37,590 bases of DNA, taken from the NCBI GenBank assembly GCA_022843605.1, contig JALHNI010000058.1:1-37590 (forward strand). The letters run 5' to 3'. Below, in pieces: positions 1-9,041 of the stretch. The translations under genes and the position numbers were made by a program. Every line of letters begins with the position of its first letter. Position 1 is the first letter of the stretch. The notes under the pieces are model-generated. The model had not been told where the DNA came from, did no database searches, and worked only from the letters and a program-made list of their open reading frames with translations. This DNA comes from Bryobacter sp. (GTDB taxonomy: Bacteria; Acidobacteriota; Terriglobia; Bryobacterales; Bryobacteraceae).

Positions 1-2
1 AA

Positions 3-548
3 TCGCAGTATCATCTGCGGCCGGACCAGCGCGCCCGCGACGTCACCGACTGCGCCGCTTTACTGCGCTTCGCCTATCGCGAAAGTCTGCGCCGGCACGA
101 TGCCGCCTGGTTCCGCACGCTCACCCTACCCGCCATGCCCAGCCTGCCCCCCATCCGCGACTTTGCCAATCCTGGCGCGCGGCTCTTCCGCACCAGTTCT
201 TCCGACTATCGCCAGTTCGCCGACGCCCGCACCTTGCGGCAGTGGAACTCCACCCTCGTCAGCCGGCGCCTGCGCGACGCCGCTCCCGGTGACCTTCTCT
301 TTTTCGAGCAGGCCGGTCAGCAGATGCCGTTCCATGCGATGATCTATCTCGGCACGAGCCACTTCACGGCTTCCCCCGAGCCGTGGATCGTTTACCACAC
401 CGGGCCGATTGGCGATCAGCCTGGCGAAATCCGGCGTCTTCGTCAGAACGAACTTCTGGCTCATCCGCAGCCGCGCTGGCGGCCGCTTGAATCGAACCCC
501 ACGTTTCTGGGCGTCTATCGTTGGAGGATCTTGAGTGCCGCGCAATAA
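3..548 (+). CDS. DUF1175 family protein (YfaT-like), 5' end outside the window
   Basis: The reading frame is open from the first bases of the window, so the N-terminus is missing; an internal ATG at 135 would cut away conserved sequence. The visible part has a DCAALLRFAYRE segment with its Cys codon at 51-53, and a later MPFHAMIYLG segment with its His codon at 333-335. This spacing recalls the Cys/His pair of NlpC/P60-like folds, but catalysis is not established for DUF1175. In enterobacteria the DUF1175 gene yfaT lies next to the alpha-2-macroglobulin gene yfaS, and the same order is seen here: the stop codon lies 14 bp inside the next gene. It is therefore probably an envelope protein that works with the macroglobulin. 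The family call is from sequence pattern and neighbourhood; the role is inferred. Confidence 0.75.
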   Translation, partial: SQYHLRPDQRARDVTDCAALLRFAYRESLRRHDAAWFRTLTLPAMPSLPPIRDFANPGARLFRTSSSDYRQFADARTLRQWNSTLVSRRLRDAAPGDLLFFEQAGQQMPFHAMIYLGTSHFTASPEPWIVYHTGPIGDQPGEIRRLRQNELLAHPQPRWRPLESNPTFLGVYRWRILSAAQ

Positions 549-3500
549 GCCGTTCGTCTGGGCGCTGTTGGCGCTGCTGACGCTGCCCATCGCCGCCCAG
601 GAGGAAGAAGCCGACGAGTCGCGCTACTTCTCCCTGATTTCGAACCGCACCTTCGGCGTCGGCGAGAAGGCTTCCGTCACCGTTAATAGCTCCGGCATGG
701 GCTCGCTCGAGTTTCGCGTCTACCGCGTCAACGACCCGCGTAAATTCTTTGAGCAACTCGAGGACCCGCACCAGTTCGGCGGCCATAGTCCCCGGCCGGA
801 GCGTGAGCTTACCTGGCTTGAGCGTTTCGAGAACTTCAAGCGCGCCCACCGCAACGCCATCCGCGACGCTTTCCGCGCCCAGTTCTCTCGCCCCTCCCGG
901 GCCCGGATCCACGCTTGGACTGCGCCGCCCAAACCCGTCCGCGGTCCGGCCAGCTTCGCGCAGGTGCCACTACTCAACCAGCAGCAACTGGTCACCAAGT
1001 TCCGTCAGTCGCTCACCAAGCAGAATCCCTGGGACTCGGTCACCGTCCCTCTCGACCTTCCCAAGGCGGGCGTCTACCTGGTCGAAGCCACCAACGGCAC
1101 TCTGCGCGCCTACACCATCGTCTCCGTCTCGAACTACGCGCTCATCACCAAGTCCGCGCCCGGCCGTCTTGTCACGCTGGTCGTGAACCGCCAAACCGGT
1201 GAGCCTTCGCCGGATACGCCCGTCCGCGTCGTCGTCAAGCGGGCCGTCGCCGGCGAAGCCAAAACCAACCGGCTTGGCCTTGCCACGCTCAGCCTCGGCG
1301 AACTCAAAGGCGACGATGTCCTGGTGATGGCCACGCCTCCCGGCGACTTCGCCATCAACGCCCTGCCCAGCTACTCCTTCAACCGCGGCCAACGCGACCA
1401 ACTCACCGGCTACGTCTATACTGACCGTCCCGTCTATCGCCCCGGCCACAAGCTCGGTTATCGCGCTATCCTGCGTGCCCCCACCGCCAAAGGCTATGAC
1501 CTTCCGGCCCTCCAGAAAGCCACCGTCGAGATCAGTGATCCAGAAGGCAAAACCGTCTTCCGCGAAGTACGCAACGTCTCCGGCTTCGGAACGGTCAACG
1601 GCGACTTCGCCGTCCCCGAAGGCGCCTCTCTCGGCATGTACTCGGTCGAAATGAAGCTGGGCGACGCCCAGGTCTCCGGCAATTTCGAAGTCGAAGAGTA
1701 TAAGAAGCCTGAGTACGAAGTGAAGGTGACCCCGACGAAGAAGCGCTTCCTGCAAGGCACGGCGATTGAAGCGGAGATCGAAGCCCGCTACTACTTCGGC
1801 GAGCCGGTCGCCGGCGCCAAGGTGAAGTACGTCGTTTACCGTTCGCGTTACTACGCCCCTTGGGACGACAGTGACGACGAAGACGATCCCGGCATGTGGG
1901 GCCAGCAGGAGATCGCCCAGTTCGACGGCCAGACGAATGCCGACGGCAAGCTGAAAGTGTCGGTGGATAATCCCGTCGCCGACAAGGAAGAGGAGCGCTT
2001 CGGCTGGGTCTATCGCATTGAAGCTCGCGTCACCGACGAGGCCCGCCGCGAGATCAGCGGCGCGGGCTATGTCGTCGCGCCTTATGCCAGTTATCTGGTC
2101 ACTGCCCAGCCGAATGGCTACGTCTACGCGCCCGGCGAAACGGTGAAGCTGAAGGTGGAGATCCGCGACTTCGATGCCGCTCCGCAGGCGGCTGCCTATC
2201 GCGTCGAAGTGCTCACCTCGGACTGGCGCGAGAAGACCCAGCGGGTGATCGCCACCTATCCCGGCCGTACCTTCGAAGGCCAAGCCGTTACCGAGTTTCC
2301 CGCGCCCGCCTCCGGCAGCTATCGCCTCCGCATTGTCTCTCGCACGCCCGAAGGGCGCGATGCCGTGGGCCAAGCCTATCTCTGGGTGGAAGGAGGCGGC
2401 CAAAGCGCGCGCGACAATTCCATCGAGATTATCCCCGATAAAAAGAGCTACAAGCCGGGCGAGACCGCCCGCGTGCTCATCGTCACCGGCGTTCCCAAGG
2501 CTCACGTCCTACTGAGCATCGAAGGCCGCGACCTCCATCAGCACGAGGCGCGCGCTGCCACCGCCGCCTCGTTCGTCCTCGAAGTCCCCATCCGCAACGA
2601 CTACGCTCCGAACTTCTACGTCTCGGCCGCCTTCATCCATCAGGGCCAGCTTTACCAGGGCACCAAGAGCCTGAAGGTGCCTCCGGACGAGCGCAAGCTG
2701 AATGTCAAGGTCGTACCCACCAAAGCCGTCTTCAAGCCTGGCGAAGCGGCCGGTTACACCGTCGAAGCGAAGGACTGGCAAGGCAAACCGGTCTCTGCCG
2801 AGTTCTCCCTCGGCGTCGTCGACGAAGCCATCTACGCCATCCGACCCGAAGCAATGCCTGACCCTCTGCGCCACTTCTACGGCCGCGTCTACAGCGTCGT
2901 CTCGACCGAAAGCTCGCTTTCGTATTACTTCTCGGGCGAAGCCGGCGAACGCGCGATGCAACTGGCCCAGGTGAACCAGTCGCTCGCCCAACTCAAGCCG
3001 GATCGGGTGCCCGAACCTCGGATCCGTAAAGCCTTCCCGGATACCGTCTACTGGGCGCCAGCCGTCGTCACCGGCGCGGACGGCCGCGCCACTGCCCGGC
3101 TCGAGTTCCCTGATTCGCTCACCACTTGGCGCGCCACCGCCCGTGGCGTCACCCGCGACACCCGCGTCGGCCAAGGCATTGACAAGGTCATCGTCCGCAA
3201 GAACCTCATCTTGCGTCCTGCCGTCCCCCGCTTCTTCACTGAAGACGACGAGGTGACGCTCTCCATGGTCGTTCAGAACTACCTCGAAGGCGAGAAGAAC
3301 GTCAAAGTCACATTGCAAGCCTCGGGCCTCGACCTCCTCGACGGCACCACCCGCGAACTCACCGTCGCCTCCAAAGGCACCGTGCGCGCCGATTTCCGAG
3401 TCAAGGCCAAGCCCGGCAAAGAGGCCGTGCTCACCGCCAAAGCTCTCACCAACGAAGAGAGCGATGCTGTGCAACTCACACTGCCCATCAAACCTTTCGG

Positions 3501-5118
3501 AGTGCCCCAAAGCGTTTCGAAGTCCGGTGCGCTGAAGTCCGATACCGAATCCGCTGGCCTCACGCTCGAAATCCCCGCCACGTCCGTGCCGCACTCTCGC
3601 GAAGTGGAGATTCGCATTTCGCCCAGCATTGGCGGCGCGATCTTCGGCGCTCTCGACTACCTCACCACCTTCCCCTACGGCTGCACCGAACAAACGATGT
3701 CCAGCGTCCTGCCGAACATCATCGTCGCCAAGGCCTTTGAAGAACTTCAGTTCAAGTCCACGCAGGACCCGAAGATTCTCGACGCCAAAGTCCGCGACGG
3801 CCTCGACCGTCTCCTCGACTTCCAGCATGAAGACGGCGGTTGGGGCTGGTGGCAAACCGACGATTCCTCCGTCTACATGACCGCCCTCGTCGTCGAGGGC
3901 TTCTCGCGCTCGATCGCTGCCGGCTATGGCCGTCCCTCGCTGCAGGAAGCCCGCGCCAAGGGCGTCGCCTGGCTCACCAAGGAGTTTCTGCGCGAAGAGC
4001 GCGCCGTGCCCGATGCCCGCGCCTACATGGTTTATGCCCTGGGTCTTGCCGGCGCCGCCGAGCCGAAGCAAATCGACAGCGTCTGGGCTCAGCGTGACCG
4101 CCTCTCGCCGCAGGCTTTGGCTCAACTCGGCCTCGAACTCGATCGCCGCAAGGACGCCCGTCTCAGCGAAGCCCTCAGCCGCCTGGAGTCGCTGGCACAG
4201 CAGAACGGCCAGGAAGCCTGGTGGCGTTGGGACCGCGACGATACCCTCGGCTTCCTCTACGACACGTCTACCGAGGCCACTGCCATGAGCCTCAAGCTGC
4301 TTTCGCGCGCCCGCCCCGAGAGTCCGCTCGTCCCCAAAGCCGCGCTCTGGCTCGCCGCCAACCGGAACGAAGGCTACTGGTGGTCGTCCACCAAGCAGAC
4401 CGCCCTCGCCGTTGATGGCCTCACCGAATACCTGAAGCGCAGCGGTGAACTCAAACCCGATCTCACCGTCAACGTTGAATTGAACGGCAAGCGCATCCTC
4501 TCCCGCCGCTTCACGACGGAGGACGTTGTCGGCATCCGCTCCGCCATCATCAAGGTGCCGGCGGAACTCAGCAACAAGGTCCGGATTACCCGCACCGGCG
4601 AAGGCCGCGCCTACTGGAGCGCCCGCGCCGTCTACCATTCCACGGAAGAGAAACTGCAGAAGACCGGTTCCATCGCCCTCAACCTGCTGCGCGACTACTT
4701 CAAGCTCGTCCCCAGCAAACGGGCCGGCCGCATCGTCTATCAATTGGAGCGCGCCACCGGCGAGTTCCAGTCCGGCGACATCGTCGCCAGCCGCCTCACC
4801 CTCACCGGCGGCGACTGGCGCTATCTGCTCCTTGAAGATCCCATCCCCGCTGGCGTCGAACTAATCGAGAAAGACGACCTCTACGAACTTGCCGAGAAGC
4901 CCGACTGGTGGACCAGCTACTCCACCCGGCGCGAACTCCGCGACGACCGTGCCGCCCTCTTCAAGACCTACTTCAGCGCCGGCCAGGGCACCTTCTTCTC
5001 TCTCTTCAAAGTCGTGAACCCCGGCAAGTTCCGCGCCAGCCCGGCGCGCGTGATGCCCATGTATCAGCCCGATTATCTTTCGACTACCGAGTCTAAAACC
5101 GTCGAGGTGAAACCTTGA
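535..5118 (+). CDS. Bacterial alpha-2-macroglobulin with intact thioester motif
   Basis: A 1527-residue exported protein. The start is GTG, 7 nt after a clear GGAGG (523-527), overlapping the DUF1175 gene by 14 bp. Residues 1-22 form a signal peptide (ALLALLTLPIAAQ) without a lipobox Cys, so it is probably periplasmic and not a lipoprotein. An MG2-type domain begins near residue 293 (YVYTDRPVYRPGHK). The thioester motif CTEQ is at residues 1050-1053 inside PYGCTEQ, followed by the alpha-helical thioester domain (GGWGWWQTDD near 1100) and C-terminal macroglobulin domains. Bacterial members are thought to trap attacking proteases covalently after bait-region cleavage. The partner with DUF1175 resembles yfaS more than the macroglobulin found beside pbpC. 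Long antisense open frames across this gene are composition shadows. Confidence 0.95.
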   Translation: MPRNKPFVWALLALLTLPIAAQEEEADESRYFSLISNRTFGVGEKASVTVNSSGMGSLEFRVYRVNDPRKFFEQLEDPHQFGGHSPRPERELTWLERFENFKRAHRNAIRDAFRAQFSRPSRARIHAWTAPPKPVRGPASFAQVPLLNQQQLVTKFRQSLTKQNPWDSVTVPLDLPKAGVYLVEATNGTLRAYTIVSVSNYALITKSAPGRLVTLVVNRQTGEPSPDTPVRVVVKRAVAGEAKTNRLGLATLSLGELKGDDVLVMATPPGDFAINALPSYSFNRGQRDQLTGYVYTDRPVYRPGHKLGYRAILRAPTAKGYDLPALQKATVEISDPEGKTVFREVRNVSGFGTVNGDFAVPEGASLGMYSVEMKLGDAQVSGNFEVEEYKKPEYEVKVTPTKKRFLQGTAIEAEIEARYYFGEPVAGAKVKYVVYRSRYYAPWDDSDDEDDPGMWGQQEIAQFDGQTNADGKLKVSVDNPVADKEEERFGWVYRIEARVTDEARREISGAGYVVAPYASYLVTAQPNGYVYAPGETVKLKVEIRDFDAAPQAAAYRVEVLTSDWREKTQRVIATYPGRTFEGQAVTEFPAPASGSYRLRIVSRTPEGRDAVGQAYLWVEGGGQSARDNSIEIIPDKKSYKPGETARVLIVTGVPKAHVLLSIEGRDLHQHEARAATAASFVLEVPIRNDYAPNFYVSAAFIHQGQLYQGTKSLKVPPDERKLNVKVVPTKAVFKPGEAAGYTVEAKDWQGKPVSAEFSLGVVDEAIYAIRPEAMPDPLRHFYGRVYSVVSTESSLSYYFSGEAGERAMQLAQVNQSLAQLKPDRVPEPRIRKAFPDTVYWAPAVVTGADGRATARLEFPDSLTTWRATARGVTRDTRVGQGIDKVIVRKNLILRPAVPRFFTEDDEVTLSMVVQNYLEGEKNVKVTLQASGLDLLDGTTRELTVASKGTVRADFRVKAKPGKEAVLTAKALTNEESDAVQLTLPIKPFGVPQSVSKSGALKSDTESAGLTLEIPATSVPHSREVEIRISPSIGGAIFGALDYLTTFPYGCTEQTMSSVLPNIIVAKAFEELQFKSTQDPKILDAKVRDGLDRLLDFQHEDGGWGWWQTDDSSVYMTALVVEGFSRSIAAGYGRPSLQEARAKGVAWLTKEFLREERAVPDARAYMVYALGLAGAAEPKQIDSVWAQRDRLSPQALAQLGLELDRRKDARLSEALSRLESLAQQNGQEAWWRWDRDDTLGFLYDTSTEATAMSLKLLSRARPESPLVPKAALWLAANRNEGYWWSSTKQTALAVDGLTEYLKRSGELKPDLTVNVELNGKRILSRRFTTEDVVGIRSAIIKVPAELSNKVRITRTGEGRAYWSARAVYHSTEEKLQKTGSIALNLLRDYFKLVPSKRAGRIVYQLERATGEFQSGDIVASRLTLTGGDWRYLLLEDPIPAGVELIEKDDLYELAEKPDWWTSYSTRRELRDDRAALFKTYFSAGQGTFFSLFKVVNPGKFRASPARVMPMYQPDYLSTTESKTVEVKP

Positions 5119-5813
5119 TTCGCGTCTTCCTGATCGATGCCTTAGGCAACCTGGCTCTCTTTGGCCTGGCCTATTACTGGTTCGGTATCCCCGCCTCCTC
5201 GGCCACTAATCTCGCGCTCTCCGCCGCGCTTCTGGCACTAATTCTGGCTCTCGCCGCTTACCTGGTGGCGCTTGCGTTCAACCGCGATCCCGTCGCGTCC
5301 ACCCGCCGCATCCCCGTCATGCTGATCTGGCTCGCCGTGCTGGCGCTGTTGTTCGCCGCACTCACGCCCGTTTGGGGCTGGGCGACCCCCATTGGGAACT
5401 GGCTCGGCTCCGCGCTAACCTTCGGTACCCGCACGCCCGTGAAACCGGAATGGATCGCCACCCTCTTCCGGCTCGGCGTCCTCCTCTTCGGCGGACTCGT
5501 GCTGATCGCCGGCCTGTTCCCCGCTGCTGCCCGCGCCGCAACCACCGGTACCCTGCGCGACTGGCGTCCAGTCCTCTCGCTCGGCTACATCGCTGGCGCC
5601 TTCACCTACTTCTTCGCCGGCCTCTGGCTCCCCTGGACCCTCTTCTGGTGGATCCCCGCTGTCCAGTCCTTCGAAGGACAGATGGCCAGCTTCCTTGCCC
5701 GCGCCGGCCTCGCCTTCGGCATCTTTGTCTTCGCCTGGTTAGTCTTCGCCGCCCATATCCGCCAGCGCACCCTCTCGCCCGAGCGCGAAGCCGGCTACTC
5801 CTCGATCAGGTAG
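5115..5813 (+). CDS. Polytopic membrane protein of unknown function
   Basis: A 232-residue protein with about six hydrophobic segments, near residues 5-25, 28-52, 66-88, 115-140, 153-180 and 190-212. I do not recognise the family. The start is TTG and overlaps the macroglobulin stop codon in a TTGA arrangement; GAGGTGA at 5104-5110 can serve as ribosome site, so translation is probably coupled. The last 19 bp overlap the convergent Uma2 gene. The position suggests an inner-membrane partner of the macroglobulin system, but nothing in the protein itself shows this. Confidence 0.75.
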   Translation: MIRVFLIDALGNLALFGLAYYWFGIPASSATNLALSAALLALILALAAYLVALAFNRDPVASTRRIPVMLIWLAVLALLFAALTPVWGWATPIGNWLGSALTFGTRTPVKPEWIATLFRLGVLLFGGLVLIAGLFPAAARAATTGTLRDWRPVLSLGYIAGAFTYFFAGLWLPWTLFWWIPAVQSFEGQMASFLARAGLAFGIFVFAWLVFAAHIRQRTLSPEREAGYSSIR

Positions 5814-6361
5814 ATGTCTTCGAGCGCCAGTTCGCCCCCCAACGCCGGGAGTGAGATGCTGCCAGCGTCGTATTCCTTCTTCTCCCAGAGACCGCTGGCC
5901 GACCGCCAATGGTGCCAGACCGCGCGCGCCGGCTGGTCGATCAGCAGCAGGTGCTGGAGGCTGGAAACCTGCTGGTAATGCTCCCGCTTGGCGCCGCGGT
6001 CGTAGTCTCGGGTTGAGGGCGAGAGAACTTCGAACAACAGCACCGGATTTACCAGGCACATGCCATCGGTGTGAATCTCCCACTTGCCGCAAGCGACGCC
6101 GCCGTCGGCATAGGTGTAGAGTCCGGTGCGGGGCACGTAGATGCGCTGGTCGCTGTTGAACGTTCCGCAAGCGCGGCCGCGCGTGAGCAACCCGAGTGAG
6201 ACCTGAGTATTGCCCGCTATGCGATTGTGCAACGGCTGCGCGCCGGCCATCGCGAAAATCTCGCCGTTGAAAAACTCGTGTTTGGTGGCGCTGTCATTCT
6301 CGAAAGCCAAGTAGTCGGCCTCCGTCCAATGCATCTGCCGGGCTCCTACGGTCATACTCAT
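5795..6361 (-). CDS. Uma2 family (DUF820) putative endonuclease
   Basis: 188 residues with the layout of the Uma2 family, a PD-(D/E)XK nuclease-like fold. Seen are the N-terminal E-x-x-Y-L element (WTEADYLAF), HEFFNGEIFAMAG, HNRIAGN, the Asp-bearing strand YTYADGG, and the core NPVLLFEVLSPSTRDYDR. The likely acidic residues (Asp in YAD, Glu in FEVL) are present, so the fold should be intact. The family occurs in many copies in cyanobacteria and acidobacteria; its biological role is unclear. A second ATG two codons downstream is an alternative start. The gene lies 27 bp behind the SpoIID gene on the same strand and may be the tail of that operon. Confidence 0.9.
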   Translation of the reverse strand: MSMTVGARQMHWTEADYLAFENDSATKHEFFNGEIFAMAGAQPLHNRIAGNTQVSLGLLTRGRACGTFNSDQRIYVPRTGLYTYADGGVACGKWEIHTDGMCLVNPVLLFEVLSPSTRDYDRGAKREHYQQVSSLQHLLLIDQPARAVWHHWRSASGLWEKKEYDAGSISLPALGGELALEDIYLIEE

Positions 6362-6388
6362 TACCCTATCAGGCCCGCCGGGAACCGG

Positions 6389-7903
6389 CTACTCCTCGCC
6401 GATCCCCTCCGCGGCCAAGCCCTGCCGCCAAAAGGTGAGTACCCGGTCCAGTCCGTGTTCCCGAATCAGCCGCTTCACTCGCCCCAGCGCCTGCGTATAC
6501 TTCGCATCCGCCGGTTTGTCCCCGGTCAGTTCGAGCGTCAGCCCCTCCCGGAACCACCACGGCTGCCCGGCATGCGCCTGGCTTTCCAGCACGACATGCA
6601 GGAACTCATGCAGCAACGTCGACTCCAGCACCTGTCGCGCCTGTAGGGTTTTGGCCGGCTGCAACCGGATTACCCGGCCGCGGGTCGACGCCGCGACCGC
6701 GCCGCTTTCGCCCGTGGCATTCCGGAATGTCGCCACAGTCGGGAAAAGCTTCAATTGCACCCGCCCCGGATAGCTGACTTGCGCTCGGGACTCCGCCTCT
6801 TTCAAGGCCTTCTCCGCCGCCCCCAGCACGAACTCCTCGTGCGCCGGATCCGTCGACAGCAGTTCCAGCCGTTCTGACCGGCGCGAAACCCATTCCAAAC
6901 CCTGCGCCGTCAGTCCGATCTTTGCCCCCGGGTAATACAGGTCCAGAATCTCTCGCGCCGAGTGGCCCTTGGCTCCCATCTGGATTGCGCCGATCTGGCA
7001 CAGGCCCACGCCGTGCCCGCGCCCTTTGCCCGCAAACACGAACTTGTCGCCCACCTTCGTCACATCGAACAACAGGCTCTTCATCTGCCAGCCGTACCGG
7101 TTCCCCAGCGCCGCCTGAAACTGATTCGCCCCCACCCGCCGGCCGTTCACACTCAGGTAGTTTGCCCGCCCGGATTCTGACCGAGCCGTCACCGATACCT
7201 GCATCGCCGGCACGGTCAGCTTGAGCGCCTCCGCTAACTGCTGCCCCGTAAATGCCGCCCGCCAGTGGTCGTTCCCCCGCGTGACGCAATGCGCGTCCGC
7301 CTTCACTGGCAGATAGGCCCCCATCGGCGACCCTTCGCTCATCCCGCCGCAATGCGCATGATAGTAGGTCGCCGCCGGTTCACCCTTCCACCACAGCATC
7401 AACCCTTCGGTCGACTCGGCCGCGTCCTGATGCATTTTTCGACGCTGGCTCCAATAGACATTCTGGCAATGCGTGGTGTCGCACAGGTCATACCCCTCAC
7501 GCGCATGGGCCGTCCGATGGCGAATCGCATAGGTCCGAATGGCCACCGCCATCGCCTTCAGTGTCTCCGGCTTGGCCACCCCGTTCAGCTCTCCCGCCAG
7601 CACGCTGGCGACGTAATCTTCCAACGGAATATGCGCCGTTAGGACCAGGTGACCAGACGTCGTTGAAACCTGTAGATATTTCAGGATCAACGGCTTGCCA
7701 CCCTTTACTTCAAGCGTTACATTTCCTTGATAAAGTCCTTGATGAGGTGCGCGGATTCGTTGCCCGTTTACCCGCGCTTCTGTCACCGCCGTGCGGGAGT
7801 ACAGGCGAATCCGGAGAGCCGAGTCTTCGGCGGGGACTCGGGCTGAATTCAGCGGACCGCTGAACCAGCAGAAGGCGAGGAGGAAAATGAGCCGCGTTGC
7901 CAT
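6389..7903 (-). CDS. SpoIID/LytB-domain protein fused to an HExxH metalloprotease-like domain
   Basis: 504 residues starting at the ATG at 7903; the open frame runs further upstream but that part is antisense to the transpeptidase frame. Residues 1-20 form a signal peptide (RLIFLLAFCWF). Residues 30-340 are a SpoIID/LytB domain: IPLEDYVASVLAGEL (92-106), DTTHCQNVYW, YHAHCGGMSEGSP and GKGRGHGVGLCQIGA (293-306). SpoIID enzymes cleave glycan strands stripped of stem peptides. Residues 345-504 contain HEFLH at 432-436 and a downstream Glu in WWFREGL (E453), the HExxH...E pattern of gluzincin-type zinc peptidases. The gene starts 55 bp inside the transpeptidase gene, so the two are translated together. 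No sporulation context is visible; a role in cell-wall remodelling is likely. Confidence 0.9.
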   Translation of the reverse strand: MATRLIFLLAFCWFSGPLNSARVPAEDSALRIRLYSRTAVTEARVNGQRIRAPHQGLYQGNVTLEVKGGKPLILKYLQVSTTSGHLVLTAHIPLEDYVASVLAGELNGVAKPETLKAMAVAIRTYAIRHRTAHAREGYDLCDTTHCQNVYWSQRRKMHQDAAESTEGLMLWWKGEPAATYYHAHCGGMSEGSPMGAYLPVKADAHCVTRGNDHWRAAFTGQQLAEALKLTVPAMQVSVTARSESGRANYLSVNGRRVGANQFQAALGNRYGWQMKSLLFDVTKVGDKFVFAGKGRGHGVGLCQIGAIQMGAKGHSAREILDLYYPGAKIGLTAQGLEWVSRRSERLELLSTDPAHEEFVLGAAEKALKEAESRAQVSYPGRVQLKLFPTVATFRNATGESGAVAASTRGRVIRLQPAKTLQARQVLESTLLHEFLHVVLESQAHAGQPWWFREGLTLELTGDKPADAKYTQALGRVKRLIREHGLDRVLTFWRQGLAAEGIGEE

Positions 7904-8580
7904 GATTCGTAAAGCCGCCGGGCGGCAGGGGCGGCGTCGCTCGCACCGCGTCCAACTGGCAGAAACACGACCATAACATGTTCCGGTGGCCATCGGGGCG
8001 TCCATCCGGCGAACCAACCTTGTAAAGAAATCCGATTCTCGGTGGCCGCAGTGCCGGTCTTTCCCGCGAAACCCGACCCCGCCAGCCTCGCTGTTCCTGC
8101 CGTTGCCGCCAACGACAGCCCTCCGCCCACCACCCCGTTTCCGCCCCGCGCCAACTGCCGGTAAGCCCGCGCTAACTCGAGCGGCGTCACCCGAACCCCG
8201 TCTTCGCCCAACGCCAACAAGCGCAGATCCGCCGCTTCGGTTGTCGCCAGTCCGTGTGCCGCAAACACCCCCCGCAACCCCTCCGGCGACAGACGCGCGC
8301 TCGCTGCGGCGAAGTAGTTGTTGCAGGAATACGCCAGCGCCTCGCGCGCGTTCAACGAATGAATCGGTGGATGCGTACAGTCGAAGCGCCGCCCCGCGAT
8401 CCGCAACCGGCCCGGGCAGGGCAGTCGCCGTTCCGGATCCAGGCCGGCCGCCAGCAGCGCCAATAGCGTTAGCGGCTTCACCGTCGACCCCGGGCGCGTG
8501 GGCACCACCTCCGGCCCGTGATGCCACAGCCGCCGGCCCGACGCCACCTCCAGAATCTCAGCTGATTCCGAAGTAGCCAC
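7849..8580 (-). CDS. Minimal penicillin-binding protein transpeptidase domain
   Basis: 243 residues made almost wholly of a penicillin-binding transpeptidase domain. The three active-site motifs are present in order: STVK at 32-35 (RPGSTVKP), SCN at 85-87 and KTGT at 174-177. The start is GTG at 8580, about 5 nt after GGAGAAG, inside the last 23 bp of the thioesterase gene. The protein begins directly at the catalytic domain and has no signal peptide or membrane anchor, unlike class B enzymes of about 600 residues. It could work only if exported by another route, or its true start could be misjudged. Overlaps on both sides place it in one operon with the thioesterase and SpoIID genes. Confidence 0.85.
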   Translation of the reverse strand: MATSESAEILEVASGRRLWHHGPEVVPTRPGSTVKPLTLLALLAAGLDPERRLPCPGRLRIAGRRFDCTHPPIHSLNAREALAYSCNNYFAAASARLSPEGLRGVFAAHGLATTEAADLRLLALGEDGVRVTPLELARAYRQLARGGNGVVGGGLSLAATAGTARLAGSGFAGKTGTAATENRISLQGWFAGWTPRWPPEHVMVVFLPVGRGASDAAPAARRLYESWQRGSFSSSPSAGSAVR

Positions 8581-8974
8581 GATACTTCTCCGGCAACCGC
8601 GATGGCCGCAACTCCCGCTTGTCCTCGCTCAAGGCGCAGAACAAGTGCTTCGTCGTACCCGTTGCCAGCTTCCGCTCACCCGCCAGTAACTCGTAAGCGA
8701 AGGTGATCATCCGAGAACTCGCCTCCGCCACCCGCGTTCGAATCAGCACCTCATCGTCGTAACGGGCCGCCTGGGCGTACCGCACTGACGCTTCCACCAC
8801 CGTTATCACGATTCCTTCTTTTTCCAGCTCCCGATAGAAGAAGCCATCGCTTTTTCCGTACTCCGTCCGGCCAATCTCCATCCAAACTAAATAATTCGCG
8901 TGATAAACCACGCCCATCTGATCAGTTTCGGCATATCTGACGCGCACGCGCGTCTCACGATAGTGTTGGTTCAC
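8558..8974 (-). CDS. 4-hydroxybenzoyl-CoA thioesterase family (YbgC-like) acyl-CoA thioesterase
   Basis: 138 residues of hot-dog fold. The N-terminal signature VRYAETDQMGVVYHANYLVW holds the catalytic-type Asp (D18) and the YHANY segment of the YbgC/FcbC family. Such enzymes hydrolyse short or medium acyl-CoA or acyl-ACP thioesters in the cytosol. The length fits the family when a GTG at 8974 is used; AGGAGG lies only 2 nt ahead of it, so the exact start is uncertain. A longer frame reaching 9316 is rejected because it runs antisense to the M16 peptidase gene. It is the first gene of the leftward operon and is divergent from the M16 genes, with a 67-bp gap between them. Confidence 0.88.
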   Translation of the reverse strand: MNQHYRETRVRVRYAETDQMGVVYHANYLVWMEIGRTEYGKSDGFFYRELEKEGIVITVVEASVRYAQAARYDDEVLIRTRVAEASSRMITFAYELLAGERKLATGTTKHLFCALSEDKRELRPSRLPEKYRGYFGIS

Positions 8975-9041
8975 GTCCTCCTGAGAGTAACCGATTCGCG
9001 TAAACTGAAGAAAGTCCTGACCGTTTTGGAGACCCTTTCCC

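Noticed and set aside
970..4743. Two long antisense open frames (511 and 744 codons) over the macroglobulin gene
   Set aside because: Their products are low-complexity G/A/D/E/V-rich sequences mirroring the codon usage of the real gene; no ribosome site or known domain.
7904..8527. N-terminal extension of the SpoIID frame to 712 residues
   Set aside because: The extra residues are an out-of-frame reading of the transpeptidase gene; a proper signal peptide starts at the ATG at 7903.
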